From: Bacillus luti
Lineage (GTDB): Bacteria; Bacillota; Bacilli; Bacillales; Bacillaceae_G
Assembly (NCBI RefSeq): GCF_001884105.1
Contig: NZ_MACI01000070.1
Coordinates: 1-42,161, forward strand
Direction of reading: 5' to 3'
DNA length: 42,161 nucleotides
Shown here piece after piece: positions 41,549 through 42,161 of the stretch. A program made the translations under genes and the position numbers. The notes beneath the pieces were generated by a model. It was not told where the DNA came from, ran no database searches, and worked only from the letters and a program-made list of their open reading frames with translations. Numbering within the stretch: the first letter of the stretch is position 1; every line of letters starts with the position of its first letter.

Positions 41549-41994
41549 CTATAATCCTCTTCCAATTAAATTCGCTGAAATGGGCTGAAGGTTTAACTCT
41601 CTTGCCCATATGGATAGCTGACCTATATGATGAATTTCATGTACAATAACGTGTCGTAACACTTCACCATACCTATACTCTTTATCCGTCCATGAAACGT
41701 TTAATATTTGATTTTCTAAGGATTCTGTCCACGATTGTACAAATTCTTCTAAATCTTTGTTATACAAATCAGATAACGCCTTTACTTTTTGAATGGATTG
41801 ATAATCCTTAAATTTCGGCTCATCTACTTCCTTTCCTTTCAAATCACAAATCCAGCTATACTCAACATCTACAATATGAAATAATGTTTCTAAAATACTT
41901 CCAACACCACCAACACGCTTACGGAGTAATTCTTCCTCTGAAAGTTGCTCACACCACTTAAACCAATCGTCTCTTACTTGCCAATTGTATTGAA
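41549..41994 (-). pseudogene. DinB-family protein, N-terminus cut by IS
   Basis: DinB/YfiT-like proteins form a four-helix bundle with a metal site of three His. The frame is open from the insertion junction at 41994 and reads QYNWQVRDDWFKWCEQ, GGVGSILETLFHIVDVEYSWICDL (first His) and the end VLRHVIVHEIHHIGQLSIWARELN (His ligands near residues 117 and 121 of the fragment). The family usually begins only a few residues before this YNW block, so only the start codon and about 5-10 residues have been removed by the IS at 41995-42161. An internal ATG at 41842 exists but would lack the first helix. The gene is probably inactive. Confidence 0.87.
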
Positions 41995-42161
41995 GTCAAC
42001 TACCCCCACTGAGATAAAACGTTTCAGTGGGGGCTTGAGTTTGAATGCTAGGTCTTTTCGTCTATCACTAGACAGTTGACGCTCTAGCGTTCATGCCACC
42101 TTATGGTAACACCCCAAGTATGTTTTTGGTTGGTACTGGCAACGAACGATTGTTTTCCCAC
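41995..42161 (-). mobile_element. Second copy of the IS200/IS605-type right end, inverted
   Basis: The reverse complement reads almost identically to 592-759 (a few substitutions and one length difference), ending in TTGAC followed by chromosomal TTCAATAC. The terminal hairpin is again present (42003-42012 with 42024-42033). The rest of the element, with its tnpB, lies beyond the window on the minus strand. It truncates the DinB gene. Confidence 0.87.

Noticed and set aside
1-42161. CRISPR arrays, tRNA genes or prophage genes
   Set aside because: No regularly spaced repeats, no cloverleaf with a CCA end and no phage structural or integrase genes were found by eye. The only mobile parts are the two IS ends.

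Overview
The window looks like chromosomal DNA of a Bacillus cereus-group organism. It is AT-rich and Firmicute-like, with strong AAGGAGG-type ribosome binding sites and many GTG/TTG starts. It carries a class I lysyl-tRNA synthetase under a T-box, a CwlJ spore-cortex hydrolase, a VmlR-type ABC-F protein with an attenuator leader, and Bce-type and VanRS-type two-component systems. All assignments come from reading the sequence and from recall of protein families; no search was run.

Both ends lie inside IS200/IS605-type (TnpB) insertion sequences. Bases 1-759 hold the 3' part of tnpB and the element's right end. Bases 41995-42161 hold a nearly identical right end in the opposite orientation. 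Each insertion cuts a host gene: an acetyltransferase at the left (737-1237) and a DinB-family protein at the right (41549-41994). The 41 kb between them is therefore bounded by inverted repeats.

Left third (0.7-15 kb): vmlR with its leader, followed by the broken acetyltransferase; an aldo/keto reductase convergent with a LysR regulator; a Bce-type response regulator/kinase pair with no transporter beside it; a formamidase-like protein; cwlJ; lysK with promoter, T-box and terminator; a small zinc-finger protein; a translationally coupled SMP-30 lactonase and methyltransferase; and a GMC-type flavoprotein that lacks the usual catalytic His.

Middle (15-30 kb): mostly short metabolic or accessory units, namely methyltransferases, a YetF membrane protein, an SDR epimerase, small unknown proteins, a MocR regulator divergent from an M3 oligopeptidase, a DUF1835-like protein, an APH-type kinase, a VOC protein and an alpha/beta hydrolase. 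An HxlR regulator is divergent from an SDR whose YxxxK motif reads YxxxN. A tightly overlapped PadR / HAAS-like / membrane serine hydrolase operon follows.

Right part (30.5-42 kb): an SRPBCC protein lies upstream of a 1056-residue UvrA-like ATPase whose C-terminal half looks like decayed extra UvrA modules. Next is a five-gene run (HD hydrolase, DUF3885, MTA/SAH nucleosidase, methyltransferase, double-GNAT). Last is a VanRS-like two-component system next to an S11 D,D-carboxypeptidase homologue in which all three active-site motifs are altered, with direct repeats of operator type upstream of both units.

The best candidates for undescribed biology are the UvrA-like protein with its vestigial modules, the regulated carboxypeptidase-like protein with TLSK/TGN/QTS motifs, and the PadR-HAAS-serine hydrolase operon. 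The vmlR leader and lysK T-box are the clearest RNA regulators.
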